Position numbers and translations under genes: made by a program
Assembly: GCA_016213325.1 (NCBI GenBank)
Contig: JACRAY010000005.1
Coordinates: 248,001-312,000 of the forward strand
DNA length: 64,000 bases
Direction: 5' to 3'
Source: Burkholderiales bacterium
GTDB lineage: Bacteria > Pseudomonadota > Gammaproteobacteria > Burkholderiales > Burkholderiaceae_C
Shown here: positions 51,836-60,670 of the stretch, one piece after another
How positions within the stretch are numbered: position 1 is the stretch's first letter
How the letters are laid out: the number at the start of each line of letters is the position of its first letter
The notes under the pieces: model-generated
What the model was told of the DNA's origin: nothing
Seen by the model: only the letters and a program-made list of their open reading frames with translations
Database searches by the model: none

Positions 51836-51893
51836 GGGCGTGGGACTTCGGGTGTAGGAGGAGGATCGAGCGGGAGCGTCCGTGCCCGGGCCG

Positions 51894-52892
51894 TCAGAAC
51901 GGCGGCAGGCCGGCAGCGGCGGCGGCGTTCTCGATGGGCACGGCAAATGCGATGCCCAGGAAGGTGCGCGCCGGCGTGGGGTTGAGGATGGCGGTCACGA
52001 TGCCCACCACCTCGCCGTCCATGGTGACCAGCGGTCCGCCCGAATTGCCGGGGTTGGCCGCCGCGTCGAACTGGATCAGGTTCTTCATTTCCTGCTTGCC
52101 CTCGGGCGAGCGGAACACGCGGCCCAGGCCGGAGACCACGCCCCCGGAGGCCGACGGGCCGATGCCGAAGGGATAGCCCACTGCCAGCACCCGGTCGCCG
52201 GGTCGCAGGTCGCTGGTCGACCGCATGGTGGCGGCGATCATGTCGTCGGGAATCTTGGCGGCCTGCAGCACCGCCAGGTCGTTCTCGGTCTGCACGCCGG
52301 TGATGTGGGCCGGCGACTTCAGGCCGTCATGGAAGATCACCTCGACGCGGTCGGAGCCCGACACCACGTGCAGGTTGGTCAGGATGATGCCCTTGTCGAC
52401 GATGACGACACCCGTGCCCACGCCGGCTTCGACCTCGTCACTGTTGGGGTCGGCGGCGGCGGGGTCCAGCGGCTTGGGCTTGGCGGCGCCGCCCTTGCCC
52501 GCCTTGGCGTCGGGGTCTTCCTTCAGCCGGCTCTTCTTGACGTAGCTGACCACGCGAACCACGGATGGCCGGATGTTCTCGTACGCCCGGGCGTACTCGG
52601 AAGGCAGCACCTCCGTCTCCAGCGTCTTCAGCACGGCGGCGTTGATGTCGTCCTGGGTGAGCTTGCGCTGCATCGGCCTGAGCGCAAAGCTGGCGGTGAG
52701 CGCGATGGCCAGCAGGAGGATGGCGGCCCACAGCAGCCGGGGGCTGGAGGCCTCAAACGAAAACCGGCGGCGCCTGGCGACCGCCGGTGGGGCGGGCTGC
52801 GTGCCGGCAACAGGCCCGTCGCCGCCCCCGGAAAACCGGGTTTCCGTTGTCCGGCTGGACCGGCTTGTGCTGTAAAGGGCGGGCCTGCGCAT
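51894..52892 (-). CDS. Membrane-anchored HtrA-like protease without PDZ domain
   Basis: A 332-residue S1C-family serine protease. One membrane helix spans about 50-68 (LLWAAILLLAIALTASF) after a Ser/Pro/Arg-rich cytoplasmic start, so the protease faces the periplasm. The triad is visible: His in LTNLHVVSGSD, Asp in TENDLAVLQA and Ser in GNSGGPLV. A Lys/Pro-rich insert lies after the first strand (about 125-145). It stops at IAFAVPIENAAAAAGLPPF, where DegS-type proteins would begin a PDZ domain, so regulation by PDZ is absent. It is 58 bp upstream of moxR. Confidence 0.88.
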   Translation of the reverse strand: MRRPALYSTSRSSRTTETRFSGGGDGPVAGTQPAPPAVARRRRFSFEASSPRLLWAAILLLAIALTASFALRPMQRKLTQDDINAAVLKTLETEVLPSEYARAYENIRPSVVRVVSYVKKSRLKEDPDAKAGKGGAAKPKPLDPAAADPNSDEVEAGVGTGVVIVDKGIILTNLHVVSGSDRVEVIFHDGLKSPAHITGVQTENDLAVLQAAKIPDDMIAATMRSTSDLRPGDRVLAVGYPFGIGPSASGGVVSGLGRVFRSPEGKQEMKNLIQFDAAANPGNSGGPLVTMDGEVVGIVTAILNPTPARTFLGIAFAVPIENAAAAAGLPPF

Positions 52893-52976
52893 CCGTGGCA
52901 CCTGAGAACTGCTGGAGATTGGAGACACACTATCACGGTTTGCTGGCGCCTGCACGGCTTGCTGCATGATCGGGCG

Positions 52977-53804
52977 GTGACTTCGTGGATTGATACGCAC
53001 TGCCACCTGGACGCGCCGGAATTCGAGCCCGACCGCGACGCCGTGCGCTCGCGCGCCGCGGCCGCGGGAGTCCGCATGTGCCTGCTGCCGGCCGTGCACG
53101 CCGCCAACTTCGACACCGTGCGCGAGCTGGCCCACCGGCACGGCGACTGCTACGCGCTGGGCATCCACCCGATGTGCACGCCGCAGGCGGTGACCGCCGA
53201 CCTGCAGTTGCTGGACGAGGCGCTGGCGCGACAGCGTGACGACCCCCGGCTGGTGGCGGTGGGCGAGATCGGGCTCGACTACTTCGTGCCGGGGCTCGAT
53301 GAGCAGAAGCAGGAACTTTTCCTGCGCGAACAGATCGCGATCGCGCGCCGCCACGGGCTGCCGGTGATCCTGCACGTACGCCGTTCGGCTGACCGGCTGC
53401 TGAAGCATTTGCGCAGCACCGGCTTGCAAGGCATTGCGCATGCCTTCAACGGCAGCCGGCAGCAGGCCGCCGAGTTCGTGCAGCTCGGCTTCAAGCTCGG
53501 TTTCGGCGGCGCCGTCACTTTCGAGCGCGCCCTGCAGTTGCGGCGGCTGGCCGCCGGGCTGCCGCTCGGGGCCATCGTGCTGGAAACCGATGCGCCCGAC
53601 ATCCCGCCGCACTGGCTGTACCGCACCGCGCAGCAGCGCGCCGCCGGCGAAGCCCAGGGCCGCAACGAGCCGGCGCAGCTGCCGCGCATCGCACAGGTGG
53701 TCGCGCAGCTGCGCGATTTGCCGCTCGACGAACTCGCTGCAGCGACCACGCGCAACGCCTCGCAGGCGCTGCCGCGCCTGGCCGCGATAATCGGCGCCCA
53801 GTGA
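52977..53804 (+). CDS. TatD-family metal-dependent hydrolase
   Basis: A 275-residue TatD-type DNase. Metal-site blocks: WIDTHCHLDAPEF, GEIGLDYF, LHVRRSADR and LETDAPDIPP. The start is GTG 52977, which begins the first strand; no ATG is available close by. TatD proteins are 3'-5' exonucleases acting on damaged DNA and RNA. It is divergent from the HtrA-like gene and coupled to the next gene by a GTGA overlap. Confidence 0.92.
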   Translation: MTSWIDTHCHLDAPEFEPDRDAVRSRAAAAGVRMCLLPAVHAANFDTVRELAHRHGDCYALGIHPMCTPQAVTADLQLLDEALARQRDDPRLVAVGEIGLDYFVPGLDEQKQELFLREQIAIARRHGLPVILHVRRSADRLLKHLRSTGLQGIAHAFNGSRQQAAEFVQLGFKLGFGGAVTFERALQLRRLAAGLPLGAIVLETDAPDIPPHWLYRTAQQRAAGEAQGRNEPAQLPRIAQVVAQLRDLPLDELAAATTRNASQALPRLAAIIGAQ

Positions 53805-54559
53805 AAGCCCTTCCCGAAGTCAATTTCTCCGACCACGGCGACATCCGCTACCTGCACCTGGGCACCGAATGGGTGCAGGGCTCGATGGACCTGGACCAGC
53901 CGTTCGAAATCCACCTGGAGTACGTGCAGCGCATGATGGCGTGGCTGCTGTTCGTGGACCTGTCGTCGGTCTCGAAACGGCACGCGATGCAGCTGGGGCT
54001 GGGCGCCGGCTCGCTCACCAAGTTCTGCTGGAGGCGGCTGCGCATGAAGACCACCGCCATCGAACTCAACCCGCAGGTGGTCGCGGCCTGCCGGCTCTGG
54101 TTCAAGCTGCCCGCCGACGACGCGCGCCTGTCGGTGGTGCTGGGCGACGCGGCTGAAGTGGCGGCGCACGAGCACTGGCGCGGCACCGTCGACGCGCTGC
54201 AGGTCGACCTGTACGACCATGAAGCGGCGGCGCCGGTGCTGGATAGCGAAGCCTTCTACCGTGACTGCCGGCGGCTGCTCACCGAAGACGGCGCCATGAC
54301 CGTCAACCTGTTCGGGCGGTCTTCCAGCTACGAGCGCAGCCTCGAGCGCATAGTCGCGGCCTTCGGCGAGGAAGCGGTGTGGGCCTTCCGTCCCACGCGC
54401 GAGGGCAACACCATCGTGCTGGCGTTGCGCGCACCGCAGACGCCGCTGCGCGGCGAGCTTGCCGAGCGCGCCGAAACCATCCAAACTCGCTGGGGCCTTC
54501 CCGCCCGCAAGTGGCTGCGGGTGTTCCGGCCCGTGTCCCAAAGCCCCCGCAACACATGA
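53801..54559 (+). CDS. Spermidine synthase-like methyltransferase-fold protein
   Basis: A 252-residue Rossmann-fold protein beginning with GTG 53801. The SAM-binding region is LGLGAGSLTKFCWRRLRMKTTAIELNPQVVAA, then DARLSVVLGDAAE and ALQVDLYDHEAAAPVLDSEAFY. This fits the polyamine synthase family. The gate-keeping active-site Asp pattern of true spermidine synthases (DxTDP) reads VDLYDHEA here, so the activity may differ. Both ends overlap neighbours (tatD, gspE-like) by 4 bp. Confidence 0.82.
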   Translation: MKALPEVNFSDHGDIRYLHLGTEWVQGSMDLDQPFEIHLEYVQRMMAWLLFVDLSSVSKRHAMQLGLGAGSLTKFCWRRLRMKTTAIELNPQVVAACRLWFKLPADDARLSVVLGDAAEVAAHEHWRGTVDALQVDLYDHEAAAPVLDSEAFYRDCRRLLTEDGAMTVNLFGRSSSYERSLERIVAAFGEEAVWAFRPTREGNTIVLALRAPQTPLRGELAERAETIQTRWGLPARKWLRVFRPVSQSPRNT

Positions 54560-56346
54560 CCGCCGTCCACAAGACCAAGTCCCTCGCCCGCACCCCGCCC
54601 CGTGGCCCGCTGAACTGGCGCCAGATCGTCGAGTGGCTGAGCGAGGACGGCGTGATCAGCGCCGACCAGGCGAGGCGCACCATCGCGCGCTGCTCGCAGG
54701 CCGAAAGCTCGCAACACCCCCTGGTACGGCTGGCGGCGGTGGCGGTCGAGCGCGCCAGCGACTCGAAGCCGCTCGACATCGAGGCGCTCACGCAATACGT
54801 GGCCCAGCGCGTGCAGATGGAGTACCTGCGCATCGACCCGCTGAAGGTCGAAGTGGGCAAGGTGGCCGACACCATGAGCGCCGCTTATGCCGAGCGCCAC
54901 AAGGTGCTGCCGGTGCAGGTGACGTCCACCGAGGTCGTCGTGGCGACGGCGGAGCCGTACGTCAACGACTGGATCGAGGAGGTCGAGCGGCAGGCGCGGC
55001 GTTCGGTGCGGCGGGTGATGGCCAACCCGCAGGACATCCACCGCTACACCGCCGAATTCTTCGCGCTGGCCAAGTCGGTGCGCGCCGCGCAGAAGACCGG
55101 CGGCAACTCGGGCGCCGCCAGCTTCGAGCAGCTGGTGGAACTGAACAAGGCCAACAAGCAGCTCGACGCCAACGACCAGGGCGTGGTGCAGGTGGTCGAC
55201 TGGCTGTGGACCTATGCCTTCGACCAGCGCGCGAGCGACATCCACCTGGAGCCGCGGCGCGAGCAGGGCGTCATCCGTTTCCGCATCGACGGCGTGCTGC
55301 ACCCGGTCTACCAGATGCCGCTGGGCGTGATGAACGCCATGACGGCGCGCATCAAGCTGCTGGGCCGCATGGACGTGGTGGAAAAGCGCCGCCCGCAGGA
55401 CGGCCGCATCAAGACGCGCAACCAGCGCGGCGAGGAAGTGGAGATGCGCCTGTCGACGCTGCCCACGGCGTTCGGCGAGAAGATGGTGATGCGCATTTTC
55501 GACCCCGACACCGCGGTGAAGGACCTCGACGCGCTGGGCTTCGCGCAGCACGACGCGCAGCGCTGGGAGGCGCTGGTGCGCCGCCCGCACGGCATCGTGC
55601 TGGTGACCGGGCCTACCGGCTCGGGCAAGACCACCACGCTGTACTCCACGCTCAAGCGCCTGGCCACCGAGGAAGTGAACGTGAGCACGGTCGAGGACCC
55701 GATCGAGATGATCGAGCCCTCGTTCAACCAGACGCAGGTGCAGGTGCAGCTCGACTTCGGCTTTGCCGAGGGCCTGCGCGCCCTGATGCGGCAGGACCCG
55801 GACATCATCATGGTGGGCGAAATCCGTGACCTGCAGACCGCCGAGATGGCGGTGCAGGCCGCACTGACGGGCCACCTGGTCTTTTCGACCCTGCACACCA
55901 ACGACGCGCCGTCCGCCATCAGCCGGCTGATGGAACTGGGCGTGCCCTCGTACCTCATCAACGCGACCGTGCTGGGGGTGCTGGCCCAGCGCCTGGTGCG
56001 CACGCTGTGCAGCCAGTGCCGCGAGCGCGACCGCGAGGCCACGCGCGACGCGCTGGACGAGGTGGTCAAGCCCTGGAAGATCACCGGCAGCTGGCAGCCC
56101 TACAAGCCGGTGGGCTGCGTGGACTGCCGAATGACCGGCTTCCGCGGCCGCATGGGCCTGTACGAGCTGCTGACGGTGACCGAGGCGTTCAAGGACAAGG
56201 TGACGCGGGAGCCGGGCATGGCGCCCCTGCGCCGCCAGGCCGTGGCCGACGGCATGCGGCCGCTGCGCCTGGCCGGGGCGCTGCGGGTGGCGGAAGGACT
56301 GACGACCATCGAGGAAGTGCTGACGGCCACCCCGCCGCTGGACTGA
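54556..56346 (+). CDS. GspE/PilB-type secretion or pilus ATPase, orphan
   Basis: A 596-residue hexameric ATPase. N1/N2 domain (about 20-190), then the C domain: DIHLEPRREQGVIRFRIDG, Walker A GPTGSGKTT (from 352), Asp box STVEDPIEMIEP, Walker B LRQDPDIIMVGEIRDLQTAEMA with His box TGHLVFSTLHTNDAP. A zinc-binding Cys4 (CSQCRERD and CVDCR) is present. Such ATPases power type II secretion or type IV pilus extension. No other gsp or pil gene is in the window; the gene is instead coupled to the spermidine synthase-like gene by ATGA. Confidence 0.93.
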   Translation: MTAVHKTKSLARTPPRGPLNWRQIVEWLSEDGVISADQARRTIARCSQAESSQHPLVRLAAVAVERASDSKPLDIEALTQYVAQRVQMEYLRIDPLKVEVGKVADTMSAAYAERHKVLPVQVTSTEVVVATAEPYVNDWIEEVERQARRSVRRVMANPQDIHRYTAEFFALAKSVRAAQKTGGNSGAASFEQLVELNKANKQLDANDQGVVQVVDWLWTYAFDQRASDIHLEPRREQGVIRFRIDGVLHPVYQMPLGVMNAMTARIKLLGRMDVVEKRRPQDGRIKTRNQRGEEVEMRLSTLPTAFGEKMVMRIFDPDTAVKDLDALGFAQHDAQRWEALVRRPHGIVLVTGPTGSGKTTTLYSTLKRLATEEVNVSTVEDPIEMIEPSFNQTQVQVQLDFGFAEGLRALMRQDPDIIMVGEIRDLQTAEMAVQAALTGHLVFSTLHTNDAPSAISRLMELGVPSYLINATVLGVLAQRLVRTLCSQCRERDREATRDALDEVVKPWKITGSWQPYKPVGCVDCRMTGFRGRMGLYELLTVTEAFKDKVTREPGMAPLRRQAVADGMRPLRLAGALRVAEGLTTIEEVLTATPPLD

Positions 56347-56441
56347 CACGGCCGGCCTGCCTCCGTAGAACCCACAACCGGAGGGCAGGGGTTTTCCCCC
56401 ACAATGCGACGGGTCGAGAAAATCCTTTCAGGAGACAACAC

Positions 56442-56927
56442 GTGAAAATCAAGAGCCAGAAGGACTTTTTTGCCGGGCTAATGTTCATGGTGGTCGGCAT
56501 CGCGTTCGCGTGGGGCGCCACCAACTACAGCATCGGCGAAGGAGCGCGCATGGGGCCGGGATACTTCCCGCTCGTGCTGGGCGTCATCCTCACCGGCATC
56601 GGCGCCTTCGTGGTGTTCGAGGCGCTGGTCGTGGAGACCGAAGACGGCGAGAAGATCGGCAACTGGGCGTGGAAGCCCCTGTGCTACATCATCGGCTCCA
56701 ACGTGCTGTTCGGCATCTGCCTGGGCGGGCTGCCGAAGCTGGGCATCCCCTCGCTGGGCCTGATCATCGGCATCTACGTGCTGACCTTCGTGGCCAGCAT
56801 GGGCGGCGAAGAGCACAAGCCCAAGGAAGTGATCGTGCTCGCCACCGTGCTCGCGGTCATGAGCTACGTCGCCTTCATCCTGCTGCTGAAACTGCAGTTC
56901 CCCGTGTGGCCCAGCTTCATCGGCTGA
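56442..56927 (+). CDS. tctB: TTT transporter small membrane subunit TctB
   Basis: A 161-residue four-helix protein: DFFAGLMFMVVGIAFAWGA then MGPGYFPLVLGVILTGIGAFVVFEAL and two more helices. The GARMGPGYFPLVLG block is the TctB mark. The start is GTG 56442, with AGGAGA 11 bases earlier. The tctA gene starts 16 bp downstream. Together they form the permease of a tripartite tricarboxylate transporter whose receptor is encoded elsewhere, possibly at 19.6 or 24.6 kb. Confidence 0.92.
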   Translation: MKIKSQKDFFAGLMFMVVGIAFAWGATNYSIGEGARMGPGYFPLVLGVILTGIGAFVVFEALVVETEDGEKIGNWAWKPLCYIIGSNVLFGICLGGLPKLGIPSLGLIIGIYVLTFVASMGGEEHKPKEVIVLATVLAVMSYVAFILLLKLQFPVWPSFIG

Positions 56928-56943
56928 CAGGAAGACAAGAACC

Positions 56944-58461
56944 ATGGACCTGTTTACCAACCTTGCGCTGGGCTTCGGCGTCGCCTTCACGCCGATCAAC
57001 CTGCTGTATGCCTTCATCGGCTGCGTGCTGGGCACGCTCATCGGCGTGCTGCCCGGCATCGGCCCGGTGGCGACCATCGCCATGCTGCTGCCCGCCACCT
57101 ATGCGCTGCCGCCCGTGTCGGCGCTGATCATGCTGGCCGGCATCTACTACGGCGCGCAGTACGGCGGCTCCACCACGGCCATCCTGGTCAACCTGCCGGG
57201 CGAATCGTCCTCGGTAGTGACAGTGATCGACGGCTACCAGATGGCCAGGCAGGGCCGCGCGGGCCCCGCGCTGGCTGCGGCAGGCCTCGGCTCGTTCTTC
57301 GCCGGCTGCGTCGGCACGCTGATCCTGGCCGCGTTTGCTGCGCCGCTGACCGAAGTGGCCTTCAAGTTCGGCCCTGCGGAGTACTTCTCCCTGATGGTGC
57401 TGGGCCTGATCGGTGCCGTGGTGCTGGCCTCGGGCTCGCTGGTCAAGGCCATCGGCATGATCGTGCTGGGCCTCCTGCTCGGGCTGGTCGGCACCGACGT
57501 CAACTCCGGCGTGGCGCGCTTCTCCTTCGACGTGCCGGAACTGACCGACGGCATCGGCTTCATCGTGATCGCCATGGGCGTGTTCGGCTACGGCGAAATC
57601 ATCAGCAACCTGGGCAAGCACGAGAGTGAGCGCGAAGTGTTCACTGCCAAGGTGCACGGCCTGATGCCCAGCAAGGAAGACTTCAAGCGCATGACTCCCG
57701 CCATCCTGCGCGGCACGGCGCTCGGCTCGGCGCTGGGCATCCTGCCCGGTGGCGGTGCGCTGCTGTCCGCCTTTGCAGCCTACACGATCGAGAAGAAGAC
57801 CAAGCTGAAGCCCGGTGAAGTGCCGTTCGGCAAGGGCAACATCCGCGGCGTCGCTGCGCCGGAAGCGGCCAACAACGCCGGCTCGCAGACCTCCTTCATC
57901 CCGCTGCTGACGCTGGGCATCCCGCCCAACGCCGTGATGGCGCTGATGGTGGGTGCCATGACCATCCACAACATCCAGCCGGGCCCGCAGGTGATGACCA
58001 GCAACCCGCAGCTGTTCTGGGGCCTGATCGCCTCGATGTGGATCGGCAATGCGATGCTGGTGATCCTGAACCTGCCGCTGATCGGCCTGTGGATCAAGCT
58101 GCTGACCGTGCCCTACCGCTGGCTGTTCCCCGCCATCGTGCTGTTCTGCGCCATCGGCGTGTACTCCACCAACAACAACACCTGGGACATCTGGATGGTG
58201 GCGATCTTTGGTGTGATCGGCTACCTCTTCATCAAGCTCGGGTGCGAACCGGCGCCGCTGCTGCTCGGCTTCATCCTGGGCCCGATGATGGAGGAGAACC
58301 TGCGCCGTGCGCTGCTGCTGTCGCGCGGCGACTGGAGCGTGCTGGTCACGCGTCCGCTGTCGGCCGGCCTGCTGGCGGCGGCGCTGCTGCTGATCGTGAT
58401 CGTGATGCTGCCTGCGATCAAGAGCAAGCGAGAGGACGTCTTCCACGAAGAAGAAGCGTAG
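56944..58461 (+). CDS. tctA: TTT transporter large membrane subunit TctA
   Basis: A 505-residue permease with about 11-12 helices. The signature GCVLGTLIGVLPGIGPVATIAMLLP and the following YYGAQYGGSTTAILVNLPGE are complete; an inverted copy occurs later (LGSALGILPGGGALLSAFAAY). The end LKSKREDVF-like KSKREDVFHEEEA is cytoplasmic. Paired with tctB; a strong terminator follows 20 bp after the stop codon. Confidence 0.95.
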   Translation: MDLFTNLALGFGVAFTPINLLYAFIGCVLGTLIGVLPGIGPVATIAMLLPATYALPPVSALIMLAGIYYGAQYGGSTTAILVNLPGESSSVVTVIDGYQMARQGRAGPALAAAGLGSFFAGCVGTLILAAFAAPLTEVAFKFGPAEYFSLMVLGLIGAVVLASGSLVKAIGMIVLGLLLGLVGTDVNSGVARFSFDVPELTDGIGFIVIAMGVFGYGEIISNLGKHESEREVFTAKVHGLMPSKEDFKRMTPAILRGTALGSALGILPGGGALLSAFAAYTIEKKTKLKPGEVPFGKGNIRGVAAPEAANNAGSQTSFIPLLTLGIPPNAVMALMVGAMTIHNIQPGPQVMTSNPQLFWGLIASMWIGNAMLVILNLPLIGLWIKLLTVPYRWLFPAIVLFCAIGVYSTNNNTWDIWMVAIFGVIGYLFIKLGCEPAPLLLGFILGPMMEENLRRALLLSRGDWSVLVTRPLSAGLLAAALLLIVIVMLPAIKSKREDVFHEEEA

Positions 58462-58481
58462 GGCACGGAGCTTGCAGCAAC

Positions 58482-58508
58482 AAACGGCGCCCTGCGGCGC
58501 CGTTTTTT
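58482..58508 (+). terminator. Rho-independent terminator after tctA
   Basis: A perfect 10-bp stem AAACGGCGCC / GGCGCCGTTT with a CTGC loop is followed directly by a T run (six Ts in all). It ends the tctBA transcript before the DUF3422 gene. Confidence 0.92.
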
Positions 58509-58530
58509 CTTGTTCGGACACAATCACGCC

Positions 58531-59814
58531 ATGATCCTTCCCCACGCCCACCCGCAACGCGTGGCGCTCCACAACGAAATCCACGCGCGGCCGCCGGAAT
58601 CGATGGCGGCGCCGCTGGCGATCTCGCACATCGTGATGCTGGCCGACGCCACCCAGCGCGAAGCGAGCCGCCAGCACGTGGCCGCCCTGCTGCGCGGCCA
58701 CCACCTGCCGCCGCCCGATGGGCAGACGGGGCACATCCGCATGGACGTCGCGGGCTTCCGCATCCGCTGGGAGCTGCACACCGAGTTCGTCACGTGGACC
58801 TTCTCGCGCGCCTTCGACGCCCAGGGCTTCGGCGAGCGCGAGCCGGCGACGGCGATGGAAGCGGTGCCGCAGGAATGGCTGGCCGGCCTGCCGGGCCAGT
58901 GCCTCAACGCGATGCACCTGTGGGTGCTGGACACCCGGGACTTCGGCAGCAATTCGCTGGTCAGGCACGTGCTGCACGAAGACACGCTGGTGGGCTCCAA
59001 CGTGGCCGACGGCCACGGCGAGCTGTATACCGACTTTGCGCTGCATGCCGACGGCTTCTCGCGCATGGTGCTGCTGGCCGGCAGCATCACGCCGCGCCGG
59101 CTGGGGCGGCTGGTGCAGCAGCTGCTGGAGATCGACACCTACCGCATGGCCGGGCTGCTCGGGCTGCCGGCGGCGCGTGACGCAGCTGCCGTGCTCGCCT
59201 ATGCCGAGAGCGAACTCGCCGCACTGGCCGAGTCGATCCGTGCCGCCGGCAGCGATGAAGAGCCGCAACTGCTGGACCGCCTGACCAAGCTGGCCGGACA
59301 GGTGGAGAGCGAATACGCGTCCACGCACTCGCGCTTCTCGGCAAGCGCTGCCTACTTCGAGCTGGTGGACCGCCGCATCGGCGACATCGGCGAGTCGCGG
59401 CTGGCGGGCCTGCAGACCATCGGCGAGTTCATCAACCGCCGCCTGTCGCCGGCGCGCGCCACCTGCGCCTGGGCCGTGCGGCGGCAGGATGCGCTGTCGC
59501 AGCGCGTTTCGCGCATCAGCAACCTGCTGCGCACGCGCGTGGAAATCGAGCAGCAGCAAAGCAGCCAGGCGCTGCTGGGCGCCATGAACCGCCGCCAGGG
59601 CCTGCAGCTGAAACTGCAGGCCACGGTCGAAGGCCTTTCGGTGGCCGCCATCACGTACTACATCGTCGGGCTGGTGAGCTACCTCGCCAAGGGCGCGCAT
59701 GCCATCGGCTGGCCGTTCAGCGCCGAGGCCACGGCGGCCTGCGCCATCCCCGTGGTGGCGTTCGCCGTGTGGTGGTCGCTGCGTGGCCTGCACAAGCGGG
59801 TGCTGAAGTCCTGA
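58531..59814 (+). CDS. DUF3422 family membrane protein
   Basis: A 427-residue protein of the DUF3422 family. The N-terminus (HPQRVALHNEIHARPPE) is the family mark. The C-terminal third has two membrane helices (ITYYIVGLVSYLAKG and TAACAIPVVAFAVWWSL) after a coiled-coil-like helical part (RVSRISNLLRTRVEIEQQQ). Such proteins occur mainly in Proteobacteria and are of unknown function. The ATG at 58531 fits the family start. Confidence 0.88.
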   Translation: MILPHAHPQRVALHNEIHARPPESMAAPLAISHIVMLADATQREASRQHVAALLRGHHLPPPDGQTGHIRMDVAGFRIRWELHTEFVTWTFSRAFDAQGFGEREPATAMEAVPQEWLAGLPGQCLNAMHLWVLDTRDFGSNSLVRHVLHEDTLVGSNVADGHGELYTDFALHADGFSRMVLLAGSITPRRLGRLVQQLLEIDTYRMAGLLGLPAARDAAAVLAYAESELAALAESIRAAGSDEEPQLLDRLTKLAGQVESEYASTHSRFSASAAYFELVDRRIGDIGESRLAGLQTIGEFINRRLSPARATCAWAVRRQDALSQRVSRISNLLRTRVEIEQQQSSQALLGAMNRRQGLQLKLQATVEGLSVAAITYYIVGLVSYLAKGAHAIGWPFSAEATAACAIPVVAFAVWWSLRGLHKRVLKS

Positions 59815-59869
59815 GCGGCTGGCCTGAAACCGTATCATCGGGGCGACTAATCTGCTGGAGGTGAATCGC

Positions 59870-60661
59870 ATGGACCTGGGAATCGCGGGCAAGTGGGCGC
59901 TGGTGTGCGGCGCCAGCAAGGGACTGGGCTTCGGCTGCGCGCAGGCGCTCGTGCGCGAGGGCGTGAACGTGGTCATCGCGGCGCGCGGCGCCGAGGCGCT
60001 GGAAGCGGCGGCTGGGAAGCTGCGCGCCGACGCGACGGCCGGCGCACAGGTGGTGGCCGTGGCGGTGGACGTGACCACCGAGGACGGACGCGCGCAGATC
60101 TTCGCGGCGCGGCGCGACTACGACATCGTGGTCACGAACGCGGGTGGCCCGCCGCCCGGCGACTTCCGCGACTGGGGCCGCGAGGCCTGGCTGAAGGCGG
60201 TCGACGCCAACATGCTGACCCCCATCGAGCTGATCAAGGCCACCGTGGACGGCATGGCGCAGCGCGGCTTCGGCCGCATCGTCAACATCACGTCCAGCGC
60301 GGTGAAGGCGCCGATCGACATCCTCGGCCTGTCCAACGGCGCGCGCAGCGGCCTGACCGGTTTTGTCGCGGGCGTCGCGCGCACCAAGCAGCTGGCGGGG
60401 GCCAACGTCACGATCAACAACCTGCTGCCGGGTGCCTTCGACACCGACCGCCTGCGCGCCACCATGGAAGGCGCCGTCAAGAAGACCGGCAAGTCGATGG
60501 ACGAGGTGGCCGGTGCGCGCCGGCAGGCCATCCCGGCCAGCCGGTTCGGCACGGCCGAGGAGTTCGGCGCCACCTGCGCGTTCCTGTGCAGCCGGCACGC
60601 GAGCTACATCACGGGGCAGAACGTCCTGATCGACGGCGGCGCCTACCCCGGCACCTACTAG
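59870..60661 (+). CDS. Atypical SDR oxidoreductase without the catalytic Tyr/Lys
   Basis: A 263-residue short-chain dehydrogenase-like protein. GGAGGTG at 59857-59863 sets the ATG at 59870. The NAD(P) loop GASKGLGFG (14-22), TNAGGPPPG and the Ser pair 142/143 (NITSSAV) are present. Thirteen residues after Ser142, where YxxxK should be, the sequence is Ser155-NGA-Arg159 (LSNGARSG). An SDR subgroup with such SNxxR motifs is known, so this is a family trait, not a local mutation. Reaction unknown. It opens the unit SDR-PfkB-SDR-cupin. Confidence 0.87.
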   Translation: MDLGIAGKWALVCGASKGLGFGCAQALVREGVNVVIAARGAEALEAAAGKLRADATAGAQVVAVAVDVTTEDGRAQIFAARRDYDIVVTNAGGPPPGDFRDWGREAWLKAVDANMLTPIELIKATVDGMAQRGFGRIVNITSSAVKAPIDILGLSNGARSGLTGFVAGVARTKQLAGANVTINNLLPGAFDTDRLRATMEGAVKKTGKSMDEVAGARRQAIPASRFGTAEEFGATCAFLCSRHASYITGQNVLIDGGAYPGTY

Positions 60662-60670
60662 GGGCCCGGC

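Noticed and set aside
56917-60078. A 1053-codon minus-strand open frame across tctA, the terminator and DUF3422
   Set aside because: It crosses a clear terminator and two recognisable genes, and its product is His/Gln/Arg low-complexity text.
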